Shown here: positions 17,349 through 26,194 of the stretch, in pieces
How the letters are laid out: every line of letters begins with the position of its first letter
Numbering within the stretch: the first letter of the stretch is position 1
Origin: Aquimarina sp. MAR_2010_214
Lineage (GTDB): Bacteria > Bacteroidota > Bacteroidia > Flavobacteriales > Flavobacteriaceae
Direction of reading: 5' to 3'
Length of the DNA: 64,000 nt
NCBI RefSeq assembly: GCF_002846555.1
Contig: NZ_PJMS01000001.1
Coordinates: 3,968,001 to 4,032,000, forward strand
The notes under the pieces: generated by a model
The model's input: the letters and a program-made list of their open reading frames with translations, nothing else
Told to the model about the DNA's origin: nothing
Database searches by the model: none
Position numbers and translations under genes: made by a program

Positions 17349-18081
17349 AGATGAATCACGTGCAGCCAATCAATTGCAAAACGTGCTCAAAACTGGTGGT
17401 TTCGAGTATCAATTATTAGACATCATCGATACAGTTGAAGATGCTGTTATATGGTTTCAGACACATCCAACTCCGGACTTAGTATTTATGGATATCCAAC
17501 TAGCGGATGGTCTAAGTTTTGAAATATTTCAGGAAGTAAATGTAGAAGCACCTATTGTTTTTACAACTGCTTTTGATCAATATGCTATCCAAGCTTTCAA
17601 AGTAAATAGTATAGATTACTTACTCAAACCAATCCAACAGGATGAACTAAATACTGCACTTAATAAGTTTTTTAAAACAAATGAACCCTCTGTTGTTGCT
17701 CCTGATATTTTAAAACAGCTTCTTAGCAGTATGCAAGTAATGAACCATCGAGAAGGTATACTAGTAAAAGAAGGAAGCGGATTTGTACAAATTAAAACTT
17801 CTGATTTGATATATGTGTATTCTCAAGAAAGCATCACTTTTGGAGTAGCCATTAATAAACGCTACATTATTGATGAAACTATCGACCAATTATTTAGCTC
17901 GTTGGATCCTAATCAATTTTATAGAATTAATAGAGGTCAGATTATATCTAAAATTTCAATTCAGAAAATAGATTCGTATTTTAATCATCGAGTTAAGCTT
18001 TCTATGTTAAATCCAAGAGATCAAGAATTTATTGTCAGTAGACAAAAAACAAGTGATTTTAAAGAATGGATGAACAAATAA
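17329..18081 (+). CDS. LytTR-family response regulator
   Basis: 250 aa. The receiver domain (1-120) has the acidic pair ED (7-8), phospho-acceptor Asp55 (LVFMDIQLADG), the Thr in FTTAFDQYA and Lys in YLLKPI. The LytTR DNA-binding domain (about 145-250) includes FYRINRGQIISKISIQKIDSYFNHRVKL. It overlaps the kinase gene by 20 nt. Likely targets are nearby promoters, but no clear LytTR direct repeat was identified by eye. Confidence 0.92.
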   Translation: MQVLIIEDESRAANQLQNVLKTGGFEYQLLDIIDTVEDAVIWFQTHPTPDLVFMDIQLADGLSFEIFQEVNVEAPIVFTTAFDQYAIQAFKVNSIDYLLKPIQQDELNTALNKFFKTNEPSVVAPDILKQLLSSMQVMNHREGILVKEGSGFVQIKTSDLIYVYSQESITFGVAINKRYIIDETIDQLFSSLDPNQFYRINRGQIISKISIQKIDSYFNHRVKLSMLNPRDQEFIVSRQKTSDFKEWMNK

Positions 18082-18137
18082 TGATCGTATTACATTTCAA
18101 CTCTTATAAACAACACTTCAACAAAAAGTGTCAATTC

Positions 18138-18302
18138 GAGTAGTTTTTCGAAATAAAATGAAGAAAAATTGTATCAAGAATAGCTTTTTTAATTCAAAAT
18201 TCTCGTCATCCTGAGCGTGTCGAAGGGCTCTATACACTTCTTCCTTTGGTCGAAGCACTAGAATTGACGAGTTTCGAATTAAAAATCTCAAATGCACAAC
18301 GG
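18138..18302. repeat. Dispersed intergenic repeat with long inverted arms
   Basis: Arms 18185-18208 and 18265-18285 are nearly complementary (core TTTTTAATTC...CTCGTCA) around a 56-nt centre containing GTCATCCTGAGC and GTCGAAG. The left part 18141-18184 resembles 48440-48480. The outer parts 18184-18204 and 18286-18302 reappear joined at 1532-1565. It fills most of the gap between the LytTR gene and 18338. Confidence 0.65.
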
Positions 18303-18337
18303 GTAAACTTATAAAAACACATCCTAAATATAACATT

Positions 18338-18550
18338 ATGAAAAACATACTATTTATACTTAGCTTATTGTTGTTTTCCCAATTATCAGCACAAGAAAGC
18401 TTAAGTGTTACTCAATGGCAAGAAGATCTTCGTTTTATTCAAAACACCATACATGAAGACTATTCGTTTCTTTTTGTAAAAACAACAAAAGAAGATTTTG
18501 ATACCGAAGTGGAAACGCTATATAATGACATTCCGAATTTAATGGATTGA
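18338..18550 (+). pseudogene. N-terminal remnant of an S41-family peptidase-like protein
   Basis: 70 codons: a signal peptide (MKNILFILSLLLFSQLSAQ) then SLSVTQWQEDLRFIQNTIHEDYSFLF...NLMD and a stop. This is the usual opening of secreted flavobacterial S41 proteases, whose helical N-terminal region continues for another 300-400 residues. The catalytic domain is absent, and the following 160 bp show no in-frame continuation. Most simply it is a truncated gene remnant beside a repeat element. Confidence 0.6.
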
Positions 18551-18715
18551 TAAAAAAACAATTCTGAGTGACTAAAAATTAGGTGCTTTTTTTTAAAAAA
18601 ACATCTAAAACACCAAGTACATTTTACTGTTTCTCAATACATTGTGTAATTTTCACTTGCATATGTTACGGTTTTTCCGTAGTTTTATCTCGCCTCATTT
18701 TAAAATTTATAGCTT

Positions 18716-18967
18716 ATGCGCAAAATTACCCTTGAACAAGAATTTAATGCCCGACAATTAGATATTAAATATAAAGACCTTTGGGATCGAGGTATTCACC
18801 TCTTTACGATAAATGATCAAAATCGTGATTTTTACTATTCTATTTACTATGTAGATTTATTGTTTGTTGAAGTGGTTTATAACAAACTTAATGGTGATAT
18901 TCTTACTATCAAAAGTTTTACAGATAAAAGTAAACTTATGTTTTACCTTAGAGAAGACTTTTCATAA
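18716..18967 (+). CDS. Small conserved-looking hypothetical protein, 83 aa
   Basis: Not recognised. A soluble 83-residue protein, rich in Tyr, Phe, Asp and Lys (WDRGIHLFTINDQNRDFYYSIYYVDLLFVEVVYNKL), probably beta-rich with a terminal helix. It has a normal ATG. A CCGTAGTTT motif lies 31 bp upstream, which also occurs before the DUF3050 gene. Monocistronic, with a palindrome after it. Confidence 0.6.
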   Translation: MRKITLEQEFNARQLDIKYKDLWDRGIHLFTINDQNRDFYYSIYYVDLLFVEVVYNKLNGDILTIKSFTDKSKLMFYLREDFS

Positions 18968-18997
18968 TTAAAGTCTTTCAAACACTTATAATAGTAA

Positions 18998-19073
18998 CCT
19001 GATTTATGCATTAGAAACCTACTATGTCTTGAAGCTTTCGAGCCTTCTAACTAAGCCTAATACATAAATCAGG
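18998..19073. repeat. 17-bp inverted repeat between convergent genes, possible bidirectional terminator
   Basis: CCTGATTTATGCATTAG (18998-19014) and CTAATACATAAATCAGG (19057-19073), one mismatch, with a 42-nt loop. It sits against the stop of the minus-strand EamA gene (19075). It lacks T tracts, so it is atypical for a terminator. Confidence 0.5.
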
Positions 19074-19074
19074 A

Positions 19075-19905
19075 TTAACGCTTTCGATACCAAATATTAA
19101 GGATCAATCCAACAATCACTAATAAGGTTCCTATAATACTTAGGATAGGATATACGTCTGTAAACCAAAAAGTTCCTGCAATCATCGTAAAAATAACTTC
19201 AACGTATTTTAGAGATACCACTTTATTTGTTGCCTGAGATTGAAATGCCTTGGTCATAAATACTTGTCCGAAATACCCAAAAACTCCTAAACTAAGTAGT
19301 AATAACCACTCTATTCCTTTTGGTGTTGTCCAGTTGAAAAGTGAAAGAACACCTCCTATGGTAACAGAAATCCACATAAAATAGTTAACAATCACAACGG
19401 GATGATCGCCATGACCAATTTTATTTATTAGCACATATACCACTCCGCTAAATATTGCTGAGCCCAGCACTAACAATAAGCCAAAGGAATTAACATTAGG
19501 GTCAAAACCTTTGATCATCAAAACTCCACTAAAAGCCATCAAAAAAAACAACCACTGTATTGGTTTTACCTGCTCTCTAAGAAAAAGTACTGCAAAAATA
19601 GTGGCAAAGATTGGTGATAAATACCGTAATGATACCGCAGAACCAATAGGAAGATAATAAACTGACATAAAAAATAATCCCATCGAGGTCACTCCTGCGA
19701 GTCCTCTATAAATCAACAATCTTTTTTGGTTACCAAATATTGGGATTTTATGCCATAACAAATAACTCATCGTAAAAAACAACGAACCAAACGCTCTAAA
19801 AAACACCAACTGTCCTCCTCCAAAGTGTGCTAAATACTTTACAAATAAGTTCATTGCTGTAAAAGATACAGCACTAAGAAGCATAAAGTATATAGCTTTT
19901 TTCAT
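19075..19905 (-). CDS. EamA/DMT-family transporter
   Basis: 276 aa with ten hydrophobic helices in two EamA repeats (about 1-135 and 145-276). Typical features are AMNLFVKYLAHFGGGQLVFFRAFGSLFF at the N-terminus and LPIGSAVSLRYLSPIFATIFAVLFLREQ at the end of the first repeat. Members move metabolites such as amino acids or purines; the substrate is not predictable. Alone on the minus strand, with a free 264-bp upstream region that shows no further gene. Confidence 0.88.
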   Translation of the reverse strand: MKKAIYFMLLSAVSFTAMNLFVKYLAHFGGGQLVFFRAFGSLFFTMSYLLWHKIPIFGNQKRLLIYRGLAGVTSMGLFFMSVYYLPIGSAVSLRYLSPIFATIFAVLFLREQVKPIQWLFFLMAFSGVLMIKGFDPNVNSFGLLLVLGSAIFSGVVYVLINKIGHGDHPVVIVNYFMWISVTIGGVLSLFNWTTPKGIEWLLLLSLGVFGYFGQVFMTKAFQSQATNKVVSLKYVEVIFTMIAGTFWFTDVYPILSIIGTLLVIVGLILNIWYRKR

Positions 19906-20169
19906 TTATTTAATTAGAGAACCAAAGGTACAATCTAAACAATAATACGGGATATAAAATATGCTTTAAATCTATTGTATCGTATAACACTTTTGATCTT
20001 AAATTTGTCAATCAAAGTGCCTCAGTCAGGAGAAGAGATCAGACTTTAACTATTTATCATTATAAAAACAGGTAAACCCCCCTTTTATAATATTTAGAAT
20101 AGTACTATTTTTACCTACTTAACGATTCCCTCTTATCATATCGTCTGATTGTCTTAAAAATCTAAGACA

Positions 20170-20493
20170 ATGAAACATTCTATTCGATTACAAAGTATAT
20201 GCGCAATGCTGGCGATAACTCTCTGTTGTACAAGCTGTATGTCTACACGAGTTATAAGTCTTCATGATAGCGATTCTGTAGTTAAAAACACTAAAACTAC
20301 CTGGAGTTTTGCCTGGGGGTTGGTTTCTCCTAAAGATATCAACGCCAAATGCGAATCTAAATATTTAAGTTCTGCGACTAACACCACCAATTTTGGGTAC
20401 ATTTTATTATCCACAATTACACTAGGTATTGTTGTTCCACAAATTATAGAATGGGAATGTGCTCCACCGGATTCTCAAATCAATGAATTATAA
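20170..20493 (+). CDS. Small lipoprotein, 107 aa
   Basis: A lipoprotein signal peptide with lipobox CTSC (Cys23) and a short mature domain containing a hydrophobic stretch (FGYILLSTITLGIVVPQIIEWEC, about 78-100) and three Cys. It vaguely resembles Bor-type surface lipoproteins (TTWSFAWGLVSPKDI before a hydrophobic segment), but I cannot assign it firmly. It lies 91 bp before the FAD oxidoreductase gene on the same strand and may be co-transcribed. Confidence 0.65.
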   Translation: MKHSIRLQSICAMLAITLCCTSCMSTRVISLHDSDSVVKNTKTTWSFAWGLVSPKDINAKCESKYLSSATNTTNFGYILLSTITLGIVVPQIIEWECAPPDSQINEL

Positions 20494-20584
20494 AACAAAC
20501 GCATCTCCTCTATCTGATTAAAATTAATAGGAATAATTAAACTGTAAAAGAAGATTTTGCAATAAAATATTAAAAAACATAATT

Positions 20585-22198
20585 ATGGGGTTACCAAAAG
20601 GCATTGAGATATTACCTATAAGGAAATGGGAGAACAGACATCAAAATTTCACACAAAAGCTTACGCAAAATGCTTCTTTTAAAGTGCGTAATGATGATTC
20701 TCTTAGTAAAGGAGCAGATAAATACATAGCCACTACCAAAAACTTACAATGGTTAATAGGACACGCAATTGATGAGAATATTCGATTACGCGCTATGGGA
20801 AGCGGCTGGTCATTTTCTAAAGTTGCTGTTTCTGAAGGCGGTATCTTAGACACCAAATCATTACGCCTTAGTTTTTCGGTTAGTAAACCCAACATAAGCA
20901 ACGAATACTTAAATAAAGGAGGATTGGCCGAAGATTTATTTTTTGTTCAATGTGGTGTTTCTGTATTACAACTCAACTCAAAATTAGAAAAAGAAAAACG
21001 TCCCAATCGTTCTATTAAAGCTTCAGGAGCCAGTAATGGCCAGACGGTAGCAGGAGCATTATCCACAGGTACACATGGGGCTGCTTTTAATGTAGGAGCA
21101 ATACAGGATTTTGTAACCGGAATACACCTAATCGTTGATCGAGATCGTCATGTATGGTTAGAGCGAAGCTCTAATCCCATTGTATCAGATCGATTCATTG
21201 ATTGGCTAGGTGCAGATTTAATAAGAGACGACACTATGTTTAATGCCGCATTGGTAAGCTTTGGAAGTTTTGGAATCATACACGGTATAATGATAGAAAC
21301 AGAGCCCAAATTTCTACTCGAAGAACATCGCATAGATAAAATTGCTTACAACAGTGAGCTTAAGAGCACCATGAAAACATTAGATTTTTCAACAATTAAC
21401 CACATACTACCCTTCCCCCAACACTCTCCTGATCGAGAATTATATCATTTTGAAATACTTATAAATCCTTATGATTTTGAACCCGACAACAATAACAAAG
21501 GTGTATTCTTAAAAGTCTCCTACAAACGCAAATACAGAGAAAACTATACTCGTAGAGTTCCAGATGATAAAGGGTTGACTTACGGTGATGATTTATTGGG
21601 ACTAATACAAACGGTAATGGATAGTTTAGGTGGATTATCAATTTTATTGGTTCCTAAATTAGTAAACATCCTATTTCCTTTGGCCTACAAAGAAATTCCT
21701 CCTATGGAAGGAACTATCGGAGAAACATTTAGCAATACCAAATTTAGAGGTAAAGTAGCTAGTGCAGCTCTGGGCATAGATATTAAAGATAGTGTGCGAG
21801 TCGTCGAAGAAATCATGATGATTATTGAAGATGGTGATCCATTTCCTGGTGGAATATCATTGCGATACGTAAAAGGAACCGACGCATTATTAGGTTTTAC
21901 AAAATTTCCAGAAACCTGTGTGCTAGAATTAGATGGTGTAGATGCAAATATAACCCGGAAATTCTATGAAAAAGTATGGAATCGATTAGAAGCAATCAAT
22001 ATCCCATACACTTTACATTGGGGGAAAATAAATTTTAATCTCAATTTTCAGCGTATTCAAAATATGTATGGTACTGCCACAGTACAACATTGGCTTGATA
22101 CCCGTAACGACTTACTCGATTCAGAAGCAATGAACGTATTCACTAATGGTTTTATCGAAAGGTGCGGACTAAACAAATCAGTTGGAGCAATTGTTTAA
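20585..22198 (+). CDS. FAD-linked oxidoreductase (VAO / L-gulonolactone oxidase-type)
   Basis: 537 aa, no signal peptide. The FAD_binding_4 domain spans about 35-245, with the PP-loop-like GSGWSFSK (72-79) and GASNGQTVAGALSTGTHGAA (148-167). The C-terminal cap/substrate domain ends with LHWGKINF and an RCGL tail. In this superfamily these motifs bind FAD, sometimes covalently through a His in the first motif. Here that place is Trp-Ser, so covalent attachment there is unlikely. Relatives oxidise sugars, lactones or sterols; the substrate is open. Followed by 155 bp of leader of the next gene. Confidence 0.82.
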   Translation: MGLPKGIEILPIRKWENRHQNFTQKLTQNASFKVRNDDSLSKGADKYIATTKNLQWLIGHAIDENIRLRAMGSGWSFSKVAVSEGGILDTKSLRLSFSVSKPNISNEYLNKGGLAEDLFFVQCGVSVLQLNSKLEKEKRPNRSIKASGASNGQTVAGALSTGTHGAAFNVGAIQDFVTGIHLIVDRDRHVWLERSSNPIVSDRFIDWLGADLIRDDTMFNAALVSFGSFGIIHGIMIETEPKFLLEEHRIDKIAYNSELKSTMKTLDFSTINHILPFPQHSPDRELYHFEILINPYDFEPDNNNKGVFLKVSYKRKYRENYTRRVPDDKGLTYGDDLLGLIQTVMDSLGGLSILLVPKLVNILFPLAYKEIPPMEGTIGETFSNTKFRGKVASAALGIDIKDSVRVVEEIMMIIEDGDPFPGGISLRYVKGTDALLGFTKFPETCVLELDGVDANITRKFYEKVWNRLEAINIPYTLHWGKINFNLNFQRIQNMYGTATVQHWLDTRNDLLDSEAMNVFTNGFIERCGLNKSVGAIV

Positions 22199-22285
22199 AT
22201 AATCATCATAATAACCTTATTTACAAAGATTTAAATATAAAATTTGATTGCAGTCTGAAATATTTTTAATTATTATTTAAGCTCT

Positions 22286-22304
22286 TTGGCACGATAATCG
22301 TTCT
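22286..22304 (+). promoter_or_regulatory. Possible sigma-54-type promoter
   Basis: TTGGCACGATAATCGTT has a perfect -24 GG-side (TTGGCACG) but an imperfect -12 side (TCGTT instead of TTGCT). The spacing is right, 50 bp before the ATG at 22354. Weak prediction. Confidence 0.25.
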
Positions 22305-22353
22305 AGTATAAATATATTTCATTACTTTAGTTTTTTTAATCCCCCATTACCCA

Positions 22354-23319
22354 ATGAAAAAGCTGTCTCACCTACTACTGCTTTTTTTAGCACAAATTGT
22401 CTATTCACAGACGTATACTGTACTGGACTCTGTACAAAATACACCTATATCATATGCCACAATCTCTTTTAGGAATGGAAGTGGTACATTTGCTGATGCT
22501 GATGGTAATTTCCAATTTTCAAAAAAATGGTATTCCGATATAGATTCATTATATGTATCATCTATTGGATATAAAGAAATAGCACTCTCTACTGCTTCAT
22601 TACCAAAAAAAATACGTTTAGTACAGGATATTGCAGAACTCAAAGAGGTATATATCACCGCAGAAAAGAAAAGAAAATATAAAACCAAGAAATTAGCTTC
22701 AGAAGTACATAATGATTATTTTAAAAGCTGGCTTCCTACAGTAGAGTCTGAAATTGCAGTTTTCTTTCCTAAAAGCTCTGAGAAGTCTACCAAAATTGCT
22801 TCAGTATACCTACCCATTAAAACTGAATCTTCAAACCGGAATTCTAACAAAAAACAATCATTTTCTACTTTATTCAAAATGCAATTTTATAGTAATAATG
22901 ATGGATACCCCGGAAAAAGATTGTCTTATGAAGATGTTATATTTAAGGTAACCAATAAAGATAAATCTAATTTTGAACTGAACGTTTCAGAACATAAAGT
23001 CTATATCCCAAAAGAAGGTATTTTTGTTTCCATACAAGTATTAGGATATACAGATAAGAATGGAAAACTACAGCAAACAAAAAAGTATAGTGAAATTGAA
23101 ACCCGAAAAGGTATCGTAAAAGTATCTACTACTTTTAGGCCTTTACTTCCGTTTACAGATAAAATTAGTAGTTACAAAACCTTTACCAGGAGAGTGTTTT
23201 TTAAAAACAGAACCTGGCAACGTTTTGATAGAGGGTATAGCAAGAACAACAACCTGATCAAAAATAACAACACCAACTATGGTATGGGATTAAAATTGCA
23301 TTTATACGAAGAGGATTAG
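22354..23319 (+). CDS. Secreted carboxypeptidase-D-like regulatory domain protein
   Basis: 321 aa. The signal peptide (MKKLSHLLLLFLAQIVYSQ) is followed by a CarboxypepD_reg-like beta-sandwich (about 20-110: TPISYATISFRNGSGTFADADGNFQF...IRLVQDIAELKEVYI). A ~200-residue beta-rich C-terminal part of unknown fold ends GMGLKLHLYEED. This is a common Bacteroidota class, often with a C-terminal DUF for surface or periplasmic function. It ends 7 bp from the convergent SulP gene. A sigma-54-like sequence lies about 50 bp upstream (22287-22304). Confidence 0.75.
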   Translation: MKKLSHLLLLFLAQIVYSQTYTVLDSVQNTPISYATISFRNGSGTFADADGNFQFSKKWYSDIDSLYVSSIGYKEIALSTASLPKKIRLVQDIAELKEVYITAEKKRKYKTKKLASEVHNDYFKSWLPTVESEIAVFFPKSSEKSTKIASVYLPIKTESSNRNSNKKQSFSTLFKMQFYSNNDGYPGKRLSYEDVIFKVTNKDKSNFELNVSEHKVYIPKEGIFVSIQVLGYTDKNGKLQQTKKYSEIETRKGIVKVSTTFRPLLPFTDKISSYKTFTRRVFFKNRTWQRFDRGYSKNNNLIKNNNTNYGMGLKLHLYEED

Positions 23320-23326
23320 GGCTTTA

Positions 23327-24937
23327 TTAATCTAAAAAAGATTTTCTTTTCTTATTAAACTGTACCGCTGCTTCGTGTATTTCTTTATGTTTAGCAGTTT
23401 GATTTTCTGCATGATCTACCGCATCAGAGATTGTTAAATAATAATAGGTGGCACCTAATCTATCCGTAAAACCAGATCGTTTCAGAAAGTCTCGAACAGG
23501 ACCTATTGTACCTACCATTAACAATTGGATTCCGATATCATCAAGATACTGCTGGATATCACCTAATACATGTAGACCTGTACTATCTATATCATGCATA
23601 TTCGTATTATCAAGGATTAGGAATTCTGGTAATGGTTTTCGATCGGAGATATAACTCAGAATAGTATCTTTAAAATAACTCGAATTACCAAAATACAATT
23701 GATTATCAAACCTAATAATCAAATACACTTCTGATTGTTTTGCATTCGGAAATCTATTGATATTTCTGTAGTACTTAGTACCAGGTATATTTACTAATTC
23801 AGCAATATGAGGACGAGCACTGTAATACTGAAGAAAAATAAATGACAATATTACTCCAATAAAAATCCCATTTTCTACTCCAAAAATCAATGTTCCAAAA
23901 AAAGTGATGATCATTACAATAAAATCTCGTCTTCTAAGTCGAAATAAATATTTTGCTTCACTAAAATTAATCAACCCAAATACAGAAACCAATATAATTG
24001 CAGCTAAAACTGCTTTTGGGATATAATAAAAAAACGTCGTAAGAAACAGTAAAGAAAACAGTACCATTAGTGCAGCTATGATAGATGACACCGTAGTCTT
24101 TGCTCCTGCTTCATCATTAATCGCCGTTCTGCTATAACTTCCCGAAGAAGGTACTGCCTGAAAAAAAGCACCAATAAACTTAGCTATTCCCAAAGCAAAT
24201 AACTCTTGGTTAGGACGTATGATATGATCCCTATTTTTCATTTCCATAGATTTAGCAATCCCAATACTTCCAACATATCCAATAAAAGTAACAGTCAATA
24301 CAGACGGGATAAGTGTAAGCATTGTATTGTAATCCATGTTTGGAATACTAAAAGAAGGAAGTCCGCTAGGTACATCTTTAATTATTGCCAACCCTTTTGC
24401 ATTTAGATCAAAAATGTAGGCTATAAAAGTTGTAACAACAAGAACCGTAAGCGCACCTGGAAAAGATCGTTTCCATCTTTTAAGTAAATTAATAATTATA
24501 ATAGAACTAATACAAATCCCTAGTGTAATCCAATTTACTTCAGAAAAATGGCTAATAGCATACCAAATTGTTTGATGCGTATACTTAAAATCAGGAATAG
24601 AAAAACCTAATCCTTGACTCAATTGAGAAATAATAATAATTATCGCTGCAGCAGAGATAAACCCCGAAATTACTGGTTGAGAAATAAGATTTACCAAAAA
24701 CCCCATACGTAGTACACTCATAATAACCTGTAATACACCAATTAAGAGGCCTGTAAACACAACTAGTTCTACAAACTTTTCTGTAAATGGATCTGCGAGT
24801 TGACTTACTCCGCTCATTACCAAAATTGCAGTAACAGCTACCGGGCCAATACTTAACTGTCTCGATGTCCCAAAAAAAGCATAAAGTAATAAAGGGACCA
24901 GACATGCATATAATCCATAAATTGGAGGCACCCCCAT
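23327..24937 (-). CDS. SulP-family anion transporter with STAS domain; start codon unclear
   Basis: From the first ATG (24937) it codes 536 aa with about ten or more hydrophobic helices and a cytoplasmic STAS domain (LILDNTNMHDIDSTGLHVLGD, about 425-520). This is typical of sulphate/bicarbonate SulP carriers (GPVAVTAILVMSG, SGSYSRTAINDEAGAKT). That ATG is not the natural start: upstream codons in the same frame encode the conserved first helix (KADIIAGITVGVILIPQAIAYALL), up to a stop at 25124-25126. None of these 62 codons is ATG, GTG or TTG. Start at ATA (25063) or ATT is possible. A mutation or sequence error is another explanation. Confidence 0.8.
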   Translation of the reverse strand: MGVPPIYGLYACLVPLLLYAFFGTSRQLSIGPVAVTAILVMSGVSQLADPFTEKFVELVVFTGLLIGVLQVIMSVLRMGFLVNLISQPVISGFISAAAIIIIISQLSQGLGFSIPDFKYTHQTIWYAISHFSEVNWITLGICISSIIIINLLKRWKRSFPGALTVLVVTTFIAYIFDLNAKGLAIIKDVPSGLPSFSIPNMDYNTMLTLIPSVLTVTFIGYVGSIGIAKSMEMKNRDHIIRPNQELFALGIAKFIGAFFQAVPSSGSYSRTAINDEAGAKTTVSSIIAALMVLFSLLFLTTFFYYIPKAVLAAIILVSVFGLINFSEAKYLFRLRRRDFIVMIITFFGTLIFGVENGIFIGVILSFIFLQYYSARPHIAELVNIPGTKYYRNINRFPNAKQSEVYLIIRFDNQLYFGNSSYFKDTILSYISDRKPLPEFLILDNTNMHDIDSTGLHVLGDIQQYLDDIGIQLLMVGTIGPVRDFLKRSGFTDRLGATYYYLTISDAVDHAENQTAKHKEIHEAAVQFNKKRKSFLD

Positions 24938-25284
24938 AAGTAATGCGTAAGCAATCGCTTGTGGTATAAGAATAACTCCTACAGTAATACCGGCAATGAT
25001 ATCCGCTTTAAAAAAAGAGCTATCATACTTCTTATCCTTAAAAATCTGAAGAAACGGGATTATTTTATATAATTTTTTGACGTTACCGAAGGTTTTTGAT
25101 TTATTAGGTAAATCTACAATAGTTTAAGAAGTTATACCAAAAGAATTTATAATTCATCTGTTCAAAATTTAATTCATCTTATTTAGGTAGAAATAATTTA
25201 TTATAACCAGGCTCGTTCTGTAGATTTACTTATTTTTAACCCCTAACATAGTTTATTTTCTCTTGACACTTTTTAAAAAACTCT

Positions 25285-26040
25285 ATGAACGAAACATTAC
25301 TTCTTTTCATTTTAGCAATTATTGGATTCATAGCAGGAGTAATTAATACTATAGCTGGTGGTGGTTCTTTACTTACTCTACCTATGCTAATTTTTATGGG
25401 GCTCCCTCCTGCTGTTGCAAATGGTACAAATCGTATAGGAGTCTTTATTCAATCCATCTCTTCGATTGCTGGTTTTAGGAGTAAAGGAATCAAGCCAGGT
25501 TCTTTCGGAATCTATTTAGGAATATCTGCTCTTGTTGGATCATTGATTGGAGCCCAGGTTGCAATTGACATCAAAGGGGATACATTTAATAAAATCCTTG
25601 CTATTGTGATGGTTATCGTAGTCCTTTTTATGGTTTTTAAACCTAAAGTAAACCTTCAAAATGTAATAGAAAGAACACATGGCAAACATCTTTGGATATC
25701 CATTCTCGCTTTTTTCTTTATTGGAGTCTACGGTGGGTTTATTCAAGCTGGTGTAGGGATATTTATCTTATTAGCACTAACCTCTATAAATTACCTAAAC
25801 CTTGTTACATCAAATGCTGTTAAAGTATTGGTAGTTTTTATTTACACTATTGGAGCATTAGTCATTTTTGCATATAACAATCAGGTCGATTACCTCTATG
25901 GGCTTATTCTTGCTATAGGAAATGCTACAGGAGGATGGATTGCAAGCAGATGGTCTGTTAAGAAAGGAGATGGTTTAGTTAAAGTGTTTCTAATTATCAT
26001 GGTTATTGCTATGGCAATTAAGTTATGGTTGGATAGCTAA
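25285..26040 (+). CDS. TSUP (TauE/SafE)-family sulphite/sulphonate exporter
   Basis: 251 aa with about eight hydrophobic helices in two repeats. The signature is GVINTIAGGGSLLTLPMLIFMGLPPAVANGTNRIGV (about 18-55), with the second repeat at GVYGGFIQAGVGIFILLAL. The family exports sulphite, sulphoacetate or related anions. It is divergent from the SulP carrier, so the pair may handle sulphur oxyanions together (inference from context). A 244-bp intergenic region separates the two and should hold both promoters. Confidence 0.88.
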   Translation: MNETLLLFILAIIGFIAGVINTIAGGGSLLTLPMLIFMGLPPAVANGTNRIGVFIQSISSIAGFRSKGIKPGSFGIYLGISALVGSLIGAQVAIDIKGDTFNKILAIVMVIVVLFMVFKPKVNLQNVIERTHGKHLWISILAFFFIGVYGGFIQAGVGIFILLALTSINYLNLVTSNAVKVLVVFIYTIGALVIFAYNNQVDYLYGLILAIGNATGGWIASRWSVKKGDGLVKVFLIIMVIAMAIKLWLDS

Positions 26041-26194
26041 GGAATCAATATCATACTTATCCCGCTCTATGTTTCATACTATGGCGTATAAAACAATCAA
26101 TCCTCTTATACTCTTAGGATTATATCATCTATTTTACATATCTCATCCATTATTCTTATCTTTTCAATCTAATAAACACAAAAATCACCACCAC

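Noticed and set aside
26006..26194. Upstream start for the MBL lipoprotein overlapping the TSUP gene
   Set aside because: Would hide the lipobox signal peptide and lies inside the TSUP coding sequence.
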